The notes: generated by a model not told the origin, from the sequence alone. Positions 25,625-35,676 are shown, counted from the first letter of the stretch. The stretch: DNA of 64,000 bases from Marinomonas alcarazii (GCF_003208215.1 NZ_QKLW01000001.1:248001-312000); one strand, 5' to 3'. Numbers and translations are program-made.

Positions 25625-26593
25625 CTATTGGCAAACAAAGAACTCTTCCAATTTATCAAGTTGTTCTTGCGTATTATCAATACGATTAAACAAGCTGCGA
25701 AATTGTGTTTTATCCGCTAACGTTTGCAAGTACCAACCAACGTGTTTGCGAGCAATACGCACGCCTAAATAGTCACCGTAAAACTGGTGCAAAGCGCCAA
25801 CGTGGTTAATAACAAGCTGCCTCACCTCAGATAAAGATGGAGGTGCTAACAATTCATTTGTTTGTAAATAATGGTTTATTTCTCGAAAAATCCATGGTCT
25901 TCCTTGAGCGGCTCGACCAATCATTATGCCGTCCGCTTGGGTGTAATCTTTCACAAATTTTGCAGTCTGTGCGTCTTTGATATCCCCATTGGCAAAAATG
26001 GGGATGCTCAAATGATGTTTGATCTCTGCAATTGTGTCGTATTCAACTTGTCCTTGGAATTTACATTCCCGTGTTCGTCCATGAATGGCTAATGCTTGAA
26101 TGCCAATATCTTCGGCCATTTTTGCTATAGCAAGACCGTTCTTCTGATCGAGACTCCATCCAGTACGGATTTTCAGAGTGACTGGAACAGAAACACTATT
26201 TACAACCGATTCCAGTATTTCACGAACCAAGGTTTCATCTTTTAGTAATGCAGAGCCAGCGGCTTTGTTGCACACTTTTTTCGCAGGGCAACCCATGTTG
26301 ATATCAATGATTTGTGCGCCTAGCTCGACATTTTGTTGAGCTGCTTCAGCCATCATTACTGGGTCGCCACCTGCGATCTGAACGGATCTTGGTGAGACTT
26401 CTGCGTCGTGTATTAGACGATGGCGGCTTTTAGTCGAGTTCCACAGGCGAACATCAGAAGTAACCATTTCTGATACGACCAAGCCTGCACCTTGGTCATG
26501 GCAAAGGCGGCGAAAAGGCAAATCTGTTACTCCCGCCATAGGGGCTAGAATGACAGGTTTGTCTACGCAATATGGGCCAATTGCAAATGCCAT
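25625..26593 (-). CDS. dusB: tRNA-dihydrouridine synthase B
   Basis: FMN-dependent enzyme (322 residues) that reduces uridine in the D-loop of tRNA (U17 in E. coli). The TIM-barrel begins PVILAPMAGVTDLPFRRL. The active-site cysteine is in INMGCPAKKV, KIRTGW and IHGRTRECKFQG hold phosphate- and substrate-binding residues, and FANGDI and GIMIGRAAQGRPWIF complete the FMN site. It is the first gene of dusB-fis. Confidence 0.97.
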   Translation of the reverse strand: MAFAIGPYCVDKPVILAPMAGVTDLPFRRLCHDQGAGLVVSEMVTSDVRLWNSTKSRHRLIHDAEVSPRSVQIAGGDPVMMAEAAQQNVELGAQIIDINMGCPAKKVCNKAAGSALLKDETLVREILESVVNSVSVPVTLKIRTGWSLDQKNGLAIAKMAEDIGIQALAIHGRTRECKFQGQVEYDTIAEIKHHLSIPIFANGDIKDAQTAKFVKDYTQADGIMIGRAAQGRPWIFREINHYLQTNELLAPPSLSEVRQLVINHVGALHQFYGDYLGVRIARKHVGWYLQTLADKTQFRSLFNRIDNTQEQLDKLEEFFVCQ

Positions 26594-26652
26594 GATGTTC
26601 CTGAATACTGGATTGAATGTTAAAGATCGTCGACAGTGTCGAGCGGGCGTGA

Positions 26653-26681
26653 ATAATACCTAGGCAATCGTCATTTTTGAA
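26653..26681 (-). promoter_or_regulatory. candidate dusB-fis promoter with GC-rich discriminator
   Basis: On the minus strand a -10-like TATTAT (26658 to 26653) lies 17 bp after a weak -35-like TTCAAA (26681 to 26676). It is followed by a GC-rich stretch (CACGCCCGC). Such discriminators are typical of stringently controlled promoters, including that of E. coli dusB-fis. The transcription start has not been mapped. Confidence 0.4.
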
Positions 26682-26845
26682 GTCTTGACAGCATAAAAAC
26701 TGACTATTTTTTGTTCTTTTTTTGACCTTAGTGGCAAATCAGCGAAAAGAGCGCTTTGTACCGAGCTACAAGCATGGCCAAGACGAGGAAAAAAAGACGA
26801 AAACCAAATAACTGCATTAGTGCAGCAATGCAAAACTCTGAAAAA

Positions 26846-28129
26846 TTAGTACGAGCGAGTGTTGGCTGGGAACGCCCTAAGTTGATGGGTGACAGCACGA
26901 GCACCTGGGTCTTGGATTGGAATAACCAAATGGATTGGGGTACTTGGTGGCATATAGGTAATGTCTAAGAAGTCTTTGTGTAAATAATCATTTGGTGCAA
27001 AGAGTCTCGCAGCAACAGGAAGGCCATTTAAGTCGAAAAATTCCAGAGCAATTTTCGGCATAGGTTGTGAAAAATCACTGGTGTTGGTGATGATGGCATT
27101 CACCAACAAAGTGTTCGGAATGGTCGGATGACTTTGTATTCTAACATGCTGGATGGAGATGGCGCTGACGTCTTCAAAACCAGGTAGTACACAGCCAGTA
27201 TACGAACATAAGGTTCGGTACAGTGATCTGAAATTGGACGAGCGGCTGCCTTCATCAAAAAAGTGCATCGCCACTTGGGCTGATAATAAGGCCGCGCCAA
27301 ATAAAGTGGCGAAAAACCATAGCCAAGGGTGAGATTTCTTCTTACGAGTCGTCTCTTCGGCATCGCCTAATAACGGCGCCAAACTTTGCTGGGCAGAAAG
27401 TTGTTCTAAAATAGAGTGTTGGTTTTTGATGTCGGATGGTCGTGTTTGCTCGGCGGCAGACTGAGCCAGCGAGTGCAGCGCGACCATGTAATCAGGCTCG
27501 ATATGTGGTTCTGCTATTTTAGCTTCTGTTTTTGTCGTTTCTGTTTTTGCTGAAGACGCGGTGCTTTTAGGTGTTGGCTTCTTAGTATCAATCGTATTGG
27601 AGGTCGATTTAAGTGCGGCCTCAACTTCTGCTAATTCGACTTCCCATGGCGCAGGTTCATCAGTCTTCGGTGTTGTCTCTTTGGTGGTGCTGGCTTCTAC
27701 CGCTGATTTTTCGGGCGAGGTCGTGGTTTTTTGCTCTTTCTCTTTACGAGAGGGTTCTGTTTTATGACCAAGAGGGTAAAGGTCTTCGTCATCGAACAGA
27801 GTGTGTAGCCAATCTGGGTTGACGATGTCGTCAGCTGGCGTGAATTGTTCTTGGTTGGGGTAGCTCTGATTGTATGGCGATACTGGCGGAGGTGGTAAAT
27901 CCGATTTTTCTGAGCTATTCGCTAGCGCTGTTTCTTTTGCTTGGGCTTTGCTTTCTTGCTTAACTTCACGCTTTTGTGTTTTCTCGACTTGCTGTAGACC
28001 GTTACCGGCCTCGAAGATATGAAAGCATTGCCCACATCGTACTTTCCCCTTGGCCATGCTTAATACCTCGTCGGTGACACGAAATGCAGTAGAACATTTT
28101 GGGCATCGAGTGATAAAGCTATTGGCCAT
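26846..28129 (-). CDS. zinc-ribbon and DUF3426 membrane protein
   Basis: Single-pass membrane protein of 427 residues with an N-terminal MJ0042-type zinc ribbon (Cys9, Cys12, Cys32, Cys35 in CPKC and CGQC). A long, low-complexity Lys/Glu/Thr/Pro-rich linker (about 45-210) follows, then one transmembrane helix (about 268-290), and a C-terminal DUF3426 domain (about 300-427) with ISIQHVRIQSHP and a FxLxxxxG beta pattern. It lies between prmA and dusB, as in Pseudomonas. Function is unknown; the topology suggests a cytoplasmic metal-binding head and a periplasmic beta domain. Confidence 0.87.
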   Translation of the reverse strand: MANSFITRCPKCSTAFRVTDEVLSMAKGKVRCGQCFHIFEAGNGLQQVEKTQKREVKQESKAQAKETALANSSEKSDLPPPPVSPYNQSYPNQEQFTPADDIVNPDWLHTLFDDEDLYPLGHKTEPSRKEKEQKTTTSPEKSAVEASTTKETTPKTDEPAPWEVELAEVEAALKSTSNTIDTKKPTPKSTASSAKTETTKTEAKIAEPHIEPDYMVALHSLAQSAAEQTRPSDIKNQHSILEQLSAQQSLAPLLGDAEETTRKKKSHPWLWFFATLFGAALLSAQVAMHFFDEGSRSSNFRSLYRTLCSYTGCVLPGFEDVSAISIQHVRIQSHPTIPNTLLVNAIITNTSDFSQPMPKIALEFFDLNGLPVAARLFAPNDYLHKDFLDITYMPPSTPIHLVIPIQDPGARAVTHQLRAFPANTRSY

Positions 28130-28167
28130 GAGGTGTGTTTTCCTATTTAAGCGTTACTAAATGGGGG

Positions 28168-29058
28168 TTATGCGTTTTTGGTTGCCACAATACGAACCCA
28201 TTCTTCCTTTTCAGTGATGTCGTCTATCGTAAACCATTCTTGATAGGCTTCAATGACTTCTTTAGCTTGGTTGGCAAGAATGCCGGATAACGCTAATTGT
28301 CCGTTCGTCTTAACCAGCGCTGAAATGGTTGGGGCAAGGTGGGCAAGTGGGCCTGCCAAAATATTGGCTACCACAATATCCGCTTGTAGGTCAGACTCAT
28401 ACGGTGGCAACTTGACTTCAATTCTACTTGGGTCAATGTTGTTGCGTTCAGCATTGGCTTGCGTGGCTTGAACGGCTTGTGGGTCTATGTCTATTCCCAC
28501 CATGTTAGTAGCGCCAAGCAACAAACCTGCAATGCCTAGGATGCCAGAGCCACAACCATAGTCGATAATGGTTTTGTCTTGGCAGTCAATGCTGTCTAAC
28601 CATTGTAAGCAAAGAGCCGTTGTAGGGTGTGTTCCTGTACCAAATGCCAAGCCAGGGTCCAACATAAGCGTTACCGCTTTTGGATCTGGGACTTCTCTCC
28701 AGCTAGGGCAAACCCAGAGGCGTTCGCCAAATTGGATTGGGTGGTAACTGTCCATCCATTCGCGTTCCCAGTCTTTGTCTTCCAGAATCTCTATTTTCAT
28801 ATCGATGTCGGATTCATTGATAGAGGCGGCTTTATGCTCAATCACAGGGCGAATATGTTCAATGTCTGCATCAGCTTCAAATAAGCCCGTGACTTTGGTG
28901 TTTTTCCATAATGGTGTGGTGTTCAGGTCTGGTTCGTAAACCGGATCATCGTGAACGTCTTCAAAGGTAACAACCAAAGCACCGCAGTCAAGAAGCGTGT
29001 CTTCAAAGGCTGGGACATGATCGGGAGTAGTATGGATGCGTATTTGAAGCCAAGGCAT
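28168..29058 (-). CDS. prmA: ribosomal protein L11 methyltransferase
   Basis: Trimethylates lysines and the N-terminus of ribosomal protein L11. The 296-residue protein has an N-terminal L11-recognition domain and a SAM-binding domain with LDPGLAFGTGTHPTT (133-147), IIDYGCGSGILGIA (164-177) and VVANILAGPL (NPPY-like catalytic loop replaced by NILA, normal for PrmA). The DUF3426 gene begins 38 bp after it on the same strand. A perfect hairpin separates it from accC. Confidence 0.97.
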   Translation of the reverse strand: MPWLQIRIHTTPDHVPAFEDTLLDCGALVVTFEDVHDDPVYEPDLNTTPLWKNTKVTGLFEADADIEHIRPVIEHKAASINESDIDMKIEILEDKDWEREWMDSYHPIQFGERLWVCPSWREVPDPKAVTLMLDPGLAFGTGTHPTTALCLQWLDSIDCQDKTIIDYGCGSGILGIAGLLLGATNMVGIDIDPQAVQATQANAERNNIDPSRIEVKLPPYESDLQADIVVANILAGPLAHLAPTISALVKTNGQLALSGILANQAKEVIEAYQEWFTIDDITEKEEWVRIVATKNA

Positions 29059-29130
29059 AAAGTGGAGTCCAACAATAAATAAACAGGAATAGAATAGCGA
29101 AGCTTGGGGCGAGTGGCGAGTGGAAAATGA

Positions 29131-29164
29131 TTGTCCCTAGTGATTTAGTCATCACTAGGGACAA
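29131..29164 (-). terminator. 14-bp perfect hairpin between accC and prmA
   Basis: The arms TTGTCCCTAGTGAT (29131-29144) and ATCACTAGGGACAA (29151-29164) pair perfectly around a 6-nt loop, 11 bp after the accC stop on the transcribed strand. The T-content after it is modest (ATCATTTTCC). It likely terminates or attenuates the accBC transcript. Confidence 0.7.
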
Positions 29165-29175
29165 AACAGCGATCT

Positions 29176-30516
29176 TTATAGACCGAGTTTCTTCTCCAAA
29201 TAATGGATGTTAACGCCGCCAGCAATGAAGTTAGCATCATTGACTAGGTCTTTTTGTAGCTCTATGTTGGTTTTAATACCATCGATGAATGTTTCATCTA
29301 GAGCGCCAGAAAGGCGTTTTAACGCAGCTGTACGATCTGGTGCATGACAAATGATTTTAGCAATCATTGAGTCATACGTTGGTGGTACTGAGTAGCCACT
29401 GTACAGGTGAGAGTCAACACGAACACCCATACCGCCTGGTGCATGGAAATATTCCACTTTACCTGGGCAAGGCATGAAGGTTTTAGAGTCTTCTGCGTTG
29501 ATACGAGATTCAACCGCGTGGCCATTTAGCTTGATGTCTTCTTGTTTCAAAGACAGTGGCAAGCCGCTCGCGATGCGAAGTTGTTCTTTAACGATATCTA
29601 CGCCTGTAACCATTTCAGTAACAGGGTGCTCTACTTGAACACGAGTGTTCATTTCGATGAAGTAGAAATTGCCATCTTCGTATAGGAATTCAAACGTACC
29701 CGCGCCGCGGTAGTTGATCTTGATACAAGCATCAACACAGGCTTTCAAACAAGCTTGGCGAGATTCTTCGTTTAGCATTGGTGCTGGTGCTTCTTCCAAT
29801 ACTTTTTGGTGACGACGTTGCAAAGAGCAGTCGCGATCGTATAGGTGAACCGCGTTACCTTGACCGTCAGCTAGCACCTGAACTTCTACGTGACGTGGGT
29901 TTTGTAGGAATTTCTCCATATAAACCGTGCTGTCGCCGAAGTACGAGCCTGCTTCTGATTGTGTAATGCTGATCGATTTTAATAGGCTGCCTTCGTTGTG
30001 AACAACGCGCATACCACGACCACCACCGCCAGCGGCAGCTTTTACAATCACAGGGAAGCCGATTTCATTTGCAATGCGTATGCATTCTTCAGGATCGGAT
30101 GGTACAGGGCCGTTTGAGCCTGGAACCGTTGGTACGCCAGCTTCTTTCATCGCTTTGATAGCTGATACTTTATCGCCCATTAGACGAATTGTTTCAGCTT
30201 TAGGGCCGATGAAAGTAAAGCCAGAACGCTCAACTTGCTCTGCAAAGTCTGCATTTTCCGCAAGGAAGCCGTAGCCTGGGTGGATCGCTGAAGTATCTGT
30301 TAATTCTGCAGCGCTAATGATCGCTGGAATGTTCAAATAACTTTGAGCAGATGGGTTTGGCCCAATGCAGATAGATTCGTCTGCAAGACGCACATGTAAT
30401 AAGTCACGGTCAATTTTAGAGTGAACCGCAACGGTTTTGATACCGAGCTCTTTACACGCACGTAGAATACGTAGCGCGATTTCGCCTCGGTTAGCAATCA
30501 ATACCTTATCGAGCAT
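29176..30516 (-). CDS. accC: acetyl-CoA carboxylase, biotin carboxylase subunit
   Basis: ATP-dependent carboxylation of the biotin on AccB, the first half-reaction of fatty-acid synthesis. The protein has 446 residues, the usual size. It starts [20 protein letters not shown], carries the ATP-grasp glycine loop in [35 protein letters not shown], and the catalytic [14 protein letters not shown]. It is 20 bp behind accB, so the two are co-transcribed, as in nearly all proteobacteria. Confidence 0.98.
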   Translation of the reverse strand: MLDKVLIANRGEIALRILRACKELGIKTVAVHSKIDRDLLHVRLADESICIGPNPSAQSYLNIPAIISAAELTDTSAIHPGYGFLAENADFAEQVERSGFTFIGPKAETIRLMGDKVSAIKAMKEAGVPTVPGSNGPVPSDPEECIRIANEIGFPVIVKAAAGGGGRGMRVVHNEGSLLKSISITQSEAGSYFGDSTVYMEKFLQNPRHVEVQVLADGQGNAVHLYDRDCSLQRRHQKVLEEAPAPMLNEESRQACLKACVDACIKINYRGAGTFEFLYEDGNFYFIEMNTRVQVEHPVTEMVTGVDIVKEQLRIASGLPLSLKQEDIKLNGHAVESRINAEDSKTFMPCPGKVEYFHAPGGMGVRVDSHLYSGYSVPPTYDSMIAKIICHAPDRTAALKRLSGALDETFIDGIKTNIELQKDLVNDANFIAGGVNIHYLEKKLGL

Positions 30517-30536
30517 GATGGAACCTTTGCGTTGGA

Positions 30537-30983
30537 TTAAATGATAGTAATAAGAGGCTGGTCAAATTCAACTGGCTCGCCATCTTCAACAAGGATTGCG
30601 CCAATTGTGCCAGATTTATCGGCTTCAATTTGGTTCATCATTTTCATTGCTTCAACGATACAGATTGTATCGCCAACGTTAACTTTTTGGCCTACTTCGA
30701 CGAAAGGTTTAGCGCCTGGGGCAGAAGACTTGTAGTAAGTGCCGACCATAGGAGAGTTTACAGTGTGGCCAGTAATAGCAGCTGGGGCTTCTGGCGCAGC
30801 AGTAGAAGCTGCAGCTGGTGCCGCAGGAGCAGCAGCCATCATTGGAGCGGGCATCATAGGTGCTTGAACCGGAGCACCACCACGACTAATACGAACCGCT
30901 TCTTCGCCTTCTTTGATTTCAATCTCGTAGACGTTTGATTCTTCCAAAAGCTCGATTAGTTTTTTGATTTTACGAATGTCCAT
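30537..30983 (-). CDS. accB: acetyl-CoA carboxylase, biotin carboxyl carrier protein
   Basis: Carrier subunit (148 residues) holding covalently bound biotin. The N-terminus [20 protein letters not shown] is typical, an Ala/Pro-rich flexible linker spans about 36-70, and the biotinyl domain ends with [13 protein letters not shown] where Lys114 is biotinylated. accB leads the accB-accC unit. In Pseudomonas an aroQ gene lies just upstream; here the upstream gene is dsbD and no aroQ is seen in the 247-bp gap. Confidence 0.98.
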   Translation of the reverse strand: MDIRKIKKLIELLEESNVYEIEIKEGEEAVRISRGGAPVQAPMMPAPMMAAAPAAPAAASTAAPEAPAAITGHTVNSPMVGTYYKSSAPGAKPFVEVGQKVNVGDTICIVEAMKMMNQIEADKSGTIGAILVEDGEPVEFDQPLITII

Positions 30984-31230
30984 GGTTACTCTCTTCTGTC
31001 TGAAATTAATGGTTCAGTGATTGTGTGATCCACTGATTATTATAAATTTGTAAATAGCTTGCTTTATACAGCAAGCAGGCTTTTATAAAAAAATGGCTAA
31101 TTAAAAAGCTTGTAACGCGAAATTATCGGTAAAAAGCTGGATATTGTCCAGTTATGCGGTAAAAAAACCAAAAAATGTTTGTCTTGTGTGTTTTTTGAGC
31201 TGTGGTAAACCTCGCCTTGTAATGCTTTGT

Positions 31231-33057
31231 TTATTCTGTCAAAGCGGCATCTAAACGTTTGATTAATAAGGGCTTTGATGGCTCTCCCATAATGGTCAAT
31301 GTTTTCCGTTCGTTTCCTAGGGCATCTAAGAAAACCAAGGAAGGTGGTCCGTAAAGATTAAATTTTTTCATCAGAGCTTGGTTGTCAGCGGAATTTTCGG
31401 TGACATCAACTCGTACCAATTGAACATGATCAAGCCTAGATAAAACATCAGGCGAAGCAAACATCTCTTCTAGAACTCTACAGCTGATACACCAATCAGC
31501 ATATAGATCCAAGACAATGGGTCGTGGGTCTTGATTAGCGACAATGTTATTCAGTTCATCCAGACTGGTAATGGTTGCGTCAAACAATACCGCTTCTTCT
31601 GACTGGTTGGAGGTGGTAGAGAACTTTTTCAAGGGTTGTAATGGCGAGTAACTGCCACTAGCCCCGCCAATAAATTCAATGCAACCCACCAAAAATAAGG
31701 TTAATGCTAAGAACCAGCGCACTGGATGCGATGCCACTCGATAAGCACGATGAATGAAGTAGCCGCTCATACCTAGGAACAGCAAAGCCCAAAGATACAA
31801 ATGGCTAGCTATCGGTAACCAGCGGGTGATTAACCAAACGGCCATGGCGAGTAAGCCAAAGCCCATCATAACTTTAATATCGTGCAGCCATTCCCCACTC
31901 TTAGGTAAAACTTTAGGCCCAAACAGGCCCACCAATAACAGCGGCAATCCCATGCCTAGAGCCATGACAAACAATATTGTTGCTCCATACCAAGCGTTGC
32001 CTTGGCTGCTGATATAAAGCAAAGCGCCTGCTAGAGGTGCGGACACACAAGGAGAAACAATCAAGGTGGCTAACACACCCGCCAGAAAAATGCTGCCAGT
32101 GGACTTCCATACCGATGTGGTTGTTTGCCCTGACATCTGAAGGCGGTGTTGCCATGCGCTTGGTAAACGGATTTCGTAAACGCCAAACATGGCTAAAGCC
32201 AACAAGACAAAAACAATGGCACTCATTATTAATAGAATAGGGTTTTGTAACTGCGCTTGGATATTAAATTGTAGGCCGAAAATACCAACGAGAGCCCCAA
32301 TAGCGGCATAAGTAAGCGCCATAGCGAAAACATAAATTAAACTGTAGTAAAAGGCGCCTAATTTGGAGTTACGTGTGCCAACCACAATGGCGCTGACGAT
32401 GGGAACCATAGGCAACACGCAAGGTGTAAAAGATAAGAGTAGCCCAAGTGCAAACACCGCAAGTAGCGTTGCCCAAGTATTATCAGAGCCAAGTAGTTTG
32501 TTAATAGACAATGCGTCTGAAAAAACGGGTTGGGGGAGGTTTGCTGTACTGCTGGCTGCCTTATTGGTTATCGATTTAGTCTTGGGGGGCTCCGCATACT
32601 CAGTGCTCATTTCAGTTACAGTAAATTGAATTGGCATATTTTGTGGTGCGTAACATAAGCCTTTGTCGGCACAGCCTTGGTAGGTTAAAACAGCGTTAAC
32701 TTGTGTTCCTGCGGGCAGTGTTATGTCGTAATAAATAGGCAGAGTAAATTGATCTCGGTAAACGATTACGTCACCATAATAGTCATCGTGCTTTGCTTCA
32801 CCGGCAGGAAAAGGGGAAAAGTGTAGTTTATCTGCGTGTTGACCAGACAAACTGAACTGTTCTTGATATAAATAGTAACCGTCAGCAATCTGCCATTTCG
32901 CTGTAAATTTGCCATCTTTAGGTGCTGATACTGACAGTTGAAAGGCTTGGTCGACGGGTAAAAAAGTAGGCTTTGAAAAAGCGGATGTTGCCCCAAATGT
33001 AAAAGCCTGAGTCACACTGTTAAACGTCAGTAATAGCAAGAAAACAAATAGGCGCAT
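31231..33057 (-). CDS. dsbD: thiol:disulfide interchange protein DsbD
   Basis: Carries electrons from cytoplasmic thioredoxin across the inner membrane to periplasmic reductases. The 608-residue form from the ATG at 33057 has a signal peptide (MRLFVFLLLLTFNSVTQA), an N-terminal immunoglobulin-like domain with its cysteine pair in GCADKGLCYAP, and eight membrane helices with PCVLPMVP and SPCVSAPLAG as the redox cysteines. The C-terminal thioredoxin domain has WCISC at about 522-526. An upstream in-frame codon at 33108 would add 17 residues before the signal peptide and is unlikely. It diverges from the lipoprotein gene at 33143. Confidence 0.95.
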   Translation of the reverse strand: MRLFVFLLLLTFNSVTQAFTFGATSAFSKPTFLPVDQAFQLSVSAPKDGKFTAKWQIADGYYLYQEQFSLSGQHADKLHFSPFPAGEAKHDDYYGDVIVYRDQFTLPIYYDITLPAGTQVNAVLTYQGCADKGLCYAPQNMPIQFTVTEMSTEYAEPPKTKSITNKAASSTANLPQPVFSDALSINKLLGSDNTWATLLAVFALGLLLSFTPCVLPMVPIVSAIVVGTRNSKLGAFYYSLIYVFAMALTYAAIGALVGIFGLQFNIQAQLQNPILLIMSAIVFVLLALAMFGVYEIRLPSAWQHRLQMSGQTTTSVWKSTGSIFLAGVLATLIVSPCVSAPLAGALLYISSQGNAWYGATILFVMALGMGLPLLLVGLFGPKVLPKSGEWLHDIKVMMGFGLLAMAVWLITRWLPIASHLYLWALLFLGMSGYFIHRAYRVASHPVRWFLALTLFLVGCIEFIGGASGSYSPLQPLKKFSTTSNQSEEAVLFDATITSLDELNNIVANQDPRPIVLDLYADWCISCRVLEEMFASPDVLSRLDHVQLVRVDVTENSADNQALMKKFNLYGPPSLVFLDALGNERKTLTIMGEPSKPLLIKRLDAALTE

Positions 33058-33142
33058 AAATTTACAATCTAATTTCACTAGGGTAAAGGTGAGGGTGTAG
33101 ACTATCAATCAGCCTTTACGTTGCCAATCTCAAGGGGAAACA

Positions 33143-33979
33143 TTGAGTAAAAATCGTATCTTAATTCTCATTCTTGTGCTTTTCATGACAGGTTGCCAGC
33201 AAAATGTGAAATCATCTGCTGAAAATGCGCCAACGCCAGAAAAAGAGCAAGAGAATGTGGCCGTTACTTCAGAGAACACTGACACCAAAAGCACGGTTCA
33301 GGGTGTCACCACAGAATCGTCAACCACGACGAAAGCGGTAAAAAGTTTAACAGCGGCCGAGAAACTAACACAGCAGCTAATCCAAAAAGGACAAGCCGCT
33401 TTAGCCGCGGAACGTTTGTTAACGCCAGTAGAAGACAACGCTAACCTGTATTTTCAGGCAGTGCTTGGTCGGGATCCCGGTAATTACCAAGCAATACAAG
33501 GCATCTCCGCTATTGTGGATATCTACACGCAATGGGCTTGGGAATCTGCCTTGCGTGGTGAATACGCAAGCGCCTCGCGTTATATCGATTCAGCTAGGTC
33601 GGTGAATCCAGAAGACCCTGTCATTGAAGAAATGGTCTCGCGTATTAGTGATTTGCAAAAAAAGCGTGCGCAAGTGGCAAAGATGAGTCAAAGCCAAGCT
33701 AAACAGTCGTCATCGGAGGCAGCACCAAAAGCGCCCAATGAAGATCAATATTTATTGCCAAAAACACTTTTTAGCATGACGGATGACGAGATAATCTCCC
33801 TTATTCAGCCTATTATAGATAAAGTAGCGCAAGCTGATCGGCCGATTGCTATTTACTGGCCAAATGACAAAGAGGCGCGATTGATTTATCAGATAATTAA
33901 CAGTCGAGTAACAGAATTTCGTGTACGTGCGATGATTTATCACCGTGCGGATTACATGGTCGAATTACAACAAGATTAA
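33143..33979 (+). CDS. predicted lipoprotein with TPR-like helical region
   Basis: A 278-residue lipoprotein of unknown function. The signal peptide ends in the lipobox LFMTGC, with Cys18 as the lipidated residue; the residue after it is Gln, so outer-membrane sorting is expected. A Ser/Thr/Glu-rich linker (20-65) follows. A helical region then reads AEKLTQQLIQKGQAALAAER and a TPR-like repeat (YASASRYIDSARSVNPEDPV). The C-terminal part contains DRPIAIYWPNDKEARLIYQ. The start codon is TTG with AAGGGG upstream. It is 12 bp from the DUF2333 gene, so the two may act together at the envelope. Confidence 0.75.
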   Translation: MSKNRILILILVLFMTGCQQNVKSSAENAPTPEKEQENVAVTSENTDTKSTVQGVTTESSTTTKAVKSLTAAEKLTQQLIQKGQAALAAERLLTPVEDNANLYFQAVLGRDPGNYQAIQGISAIVDIYTQWAWESALRGEYASASRYIDSARSVNPEDPVIEEMVSRISDLQKKRAQVAKMSQSQAKQSSSEAAPKAPNEDQYLLPKTLFSMTDDEIISLIQPIIDKVAQADRPIAIYWPNDKEARLIYQIINSRVTEFRVRAMIYHRADYMVELQQD

Positions 33980-33991
33980 GGTAGGTCAATA

Positions 33992-35008
33992 ATGTCATGG
34001 TTAACGAATAAGTTTCGGGGCTTAACGTCCATCATCAACTTTTCAAACATGGGGAAAGCCATAGCGGCAGCCCTTGTCGTGATCGCCATACTGCTGAGTT
34101 TTTTAGGCATGTACTGGAGTAGTGAGCCGGATCAATTTGATGTTGTGGCAACAGCCAAAGAAAAAGCCGCAGCGCAAGGCTATTTAAACAACAGTAAAAA
34201 GTTAGTGACTGGGTATACCACAGCCAGCACCTTACACAGCATTATCGAAACCTTGCTGGATAAACCAGGTGGCTTTATCAGTAACGATATCATGCCGCCG
34301 GGTGTCTTTATGGACAACATGCCTGCATGGGAATTTGGGGCATTAGTGCAGTCTCGTGACTTGGCGCGCGCGTTTCGTAAAGAATTTAGCCGTTCGCAAT
34401 CTCAGTCAACTGAAGACGTGAACCTAAAGATTGCTGAACCGCAATTTAACTTTGATACCAGAAGCTGGGCGTTGCCTTCTAGTGAAAGCGAATACCGCCG
34501 TGGTAACAAAGAGTTAATGCAATATCTAGATCGCCTCGCAGGGCCAAGCAACAACAAAGCACAATTCTATGCACGTGCAGACAACCTTGCCGATTGGTTA
34601 TCGGACGTTAGCACTCGCCTTGGTAGCTTGTCTCAGCGTTTATCTGCGAGCGTTATAGACGACAAGCCACAACTCGAATCAGAAGAAAATGATCGTTACG
34701 TTCGCACGCCTTGGTCAAAGGTTGACGATGTGTTTTATGAAGCTCGTGGTACAAGCTGGGCGCTTATTCACATACTTCGAGCGATCGAAGTGGACTTCGT
34801 CTTCGTACTGCAAGACAAAAATGCCTTGGTAAGCCTGCGTCAGATCATTCGTGAGTTAGAGGCTACTCAAGCTAATATCTGGTCTCCGTTCATCTTAAAC
34901 GGCAGTGGCTTTGGTGTGCTTGCAAACCATTCATTGGTTATGGCGTCTTATATCTCTCGCGCTAATACCGCCATCATCGACTTGCGTCGCCTGCTTGAAC
35001 AAGGCTAG
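33992..35008 (+). CDS. DUF2333 family membrane protein
   Basis: A 338-residue protein with one N-terminal membrane anchor (about 20-42) and a large soluble, probably periplasmic, helical domain. The segment LVTGYTTASTLHSIIETLLDKPGGFISND and the later WALPSSESEYRRGN and GTSWALIHILRAIEVDF are recognised as DUF2333 features. No enzymatic motif is visible. It is preceded by the lipoprotein gene at 12 bp spacing and followed by an overlapping or abutting GNAT gene, suggesting one transcript. Confidence 0.85.
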   Translation: MSWLTNKFRGLTSIINFSNMGKAIAAALVVIAILLSFLGMYWSSEPDQFDVVATAKEKAAAQGYLNNSKKLVTGYTTASTLHSIIETLLDKPGGFISNDIMPPGVFMDNMPAWEFGALVQSRDLARAFRKEFSRSQSQSTEDVNLKIAEPQFNFDTRSWALPSSESEYRRGNKELMQYLDRLAGPSNNKAQFYARADNLADWLSDVSTRLGSLSQRLSASVIDDKPQLESEENDRYVRTPWSKVDDVFYEARGTSWALIHILRAIEVDFVFVLQDKNALVSLRQIIRELEATQANIWSPFILNGSGFGVLANHSLVMASYISRANTAIIDLRRLLEQG

Positions 35009-35519
35009 CTCTGTCGAGTCACCAAACAAAAGCAGTGGTATTCGTCTAGCAACCCTAGACGATGCCCCTGCCATCTTACGTATTTTTCAGCACTGCGATC
35101 TATTTGCGACTAAAGGTCGCAGACAGCAGCATGTTAACCTCATTGATGTTATGGATTGGATCGACAGCATCACAGAGGCTCACCCAATGCTGGTCTGCGA
35201 AAAGCAGGGCGACGTGATTGCCTGGTGCTCAATCGAACCTTTCTACGGACTTCCCGCATTTGATGCGGCCAGCGAAATTAGCCTCTACGTCAACCCAGAA
35301 GAGCAGGGTAAAGGCGTCGGCACACAACTTATTCAACACCTCGAAACGCTAAGAGCGGAACTTGGCTTCAACCACCTAATTGCCTATATCTACGCGAGTA
35401 ATGTGGAAAGCCAAGGCTTCTTCAAACGCCAAGGATTTGAGCAGTGGGGACTGCTTCCCAATATTGCCCAGAGTGAGGGCGTCAAAGAGAACGTACTGCT
35501 TTTTGGAAGAGAGTTTTAG
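34995..35519 (+). CDS. GNAT-family N-acetyltransferase
   Basis: Acyl-CoA-dependent acetyltransferase with a clear GNAT core: GIRLATLDDAPAILRIFQHC at the start, the central strand SEISLYVNPEEQGKGVGTQL with the QGKGVG acetyl-CoA-binding loop, and YASNVESQGFFKRQGFEQWG near the end. It resembles phosphinothricin-acetyltransferase-like members, but the substrate is unknown. The start is uncertain: no good ATG exists before the conserved region, so the TTG at 34995, which overlaps the end of the DUF2333 gene by 14 bp, is chosen, giving 174 residues by translational coupling. Confidence 0.78.
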   Translation: MNKASSVESPNKSSGIRLATLDDAPAILRIFQHCDLFATKGRRQQHVNLIDVMDWIDSITEAHPMLVCEKQGDVIAWCSIEPFYGLPAFDAASEISLYVNPEEQGKGVGTQLIQHLETLRAELGFNHLIAYIYASNVESQGFFKRQGFEQWGLLPNIAQSEGVKENVLLFGREF

Positions 35520-35599
35520 CTTTCTTATTCCCTCCCCTTATGTCTTCCAAGAGGAGGGCTAGGGTGGGGTTATTCTCTGTTTTTGATTCCATTTAAACG

Positions 35600-35676
35600 C
35601 TTTGTATTCCCAACCTTTTTCCGTTGCTTAAACTCCATAAAGTCGCGCAACTTCGTCGCGTCGAACTGGCTTCTTA
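35600..35676 (+). repeat. dispersed intergenic repeat, left copy (inverted to 37162-37410)
   Basis: Block 1 (35600-35623, starting CTTTGTATTCCC) and block 2 (35630-35676, with GCGCAACTTCGTCGCG) are separated by only 6 bp. Both blocks recur on the opposite strand at 37386-37410 and 37162-37206 with few mismatches, but there they are 179 bp apart. Confidence 0.85.

Noticed and set aside
26685..26690. TTGACA on the + strand upstream of dusB
   Set aside because: No -10 element follows at proper spacing and no plus-strand gene starts downstream.
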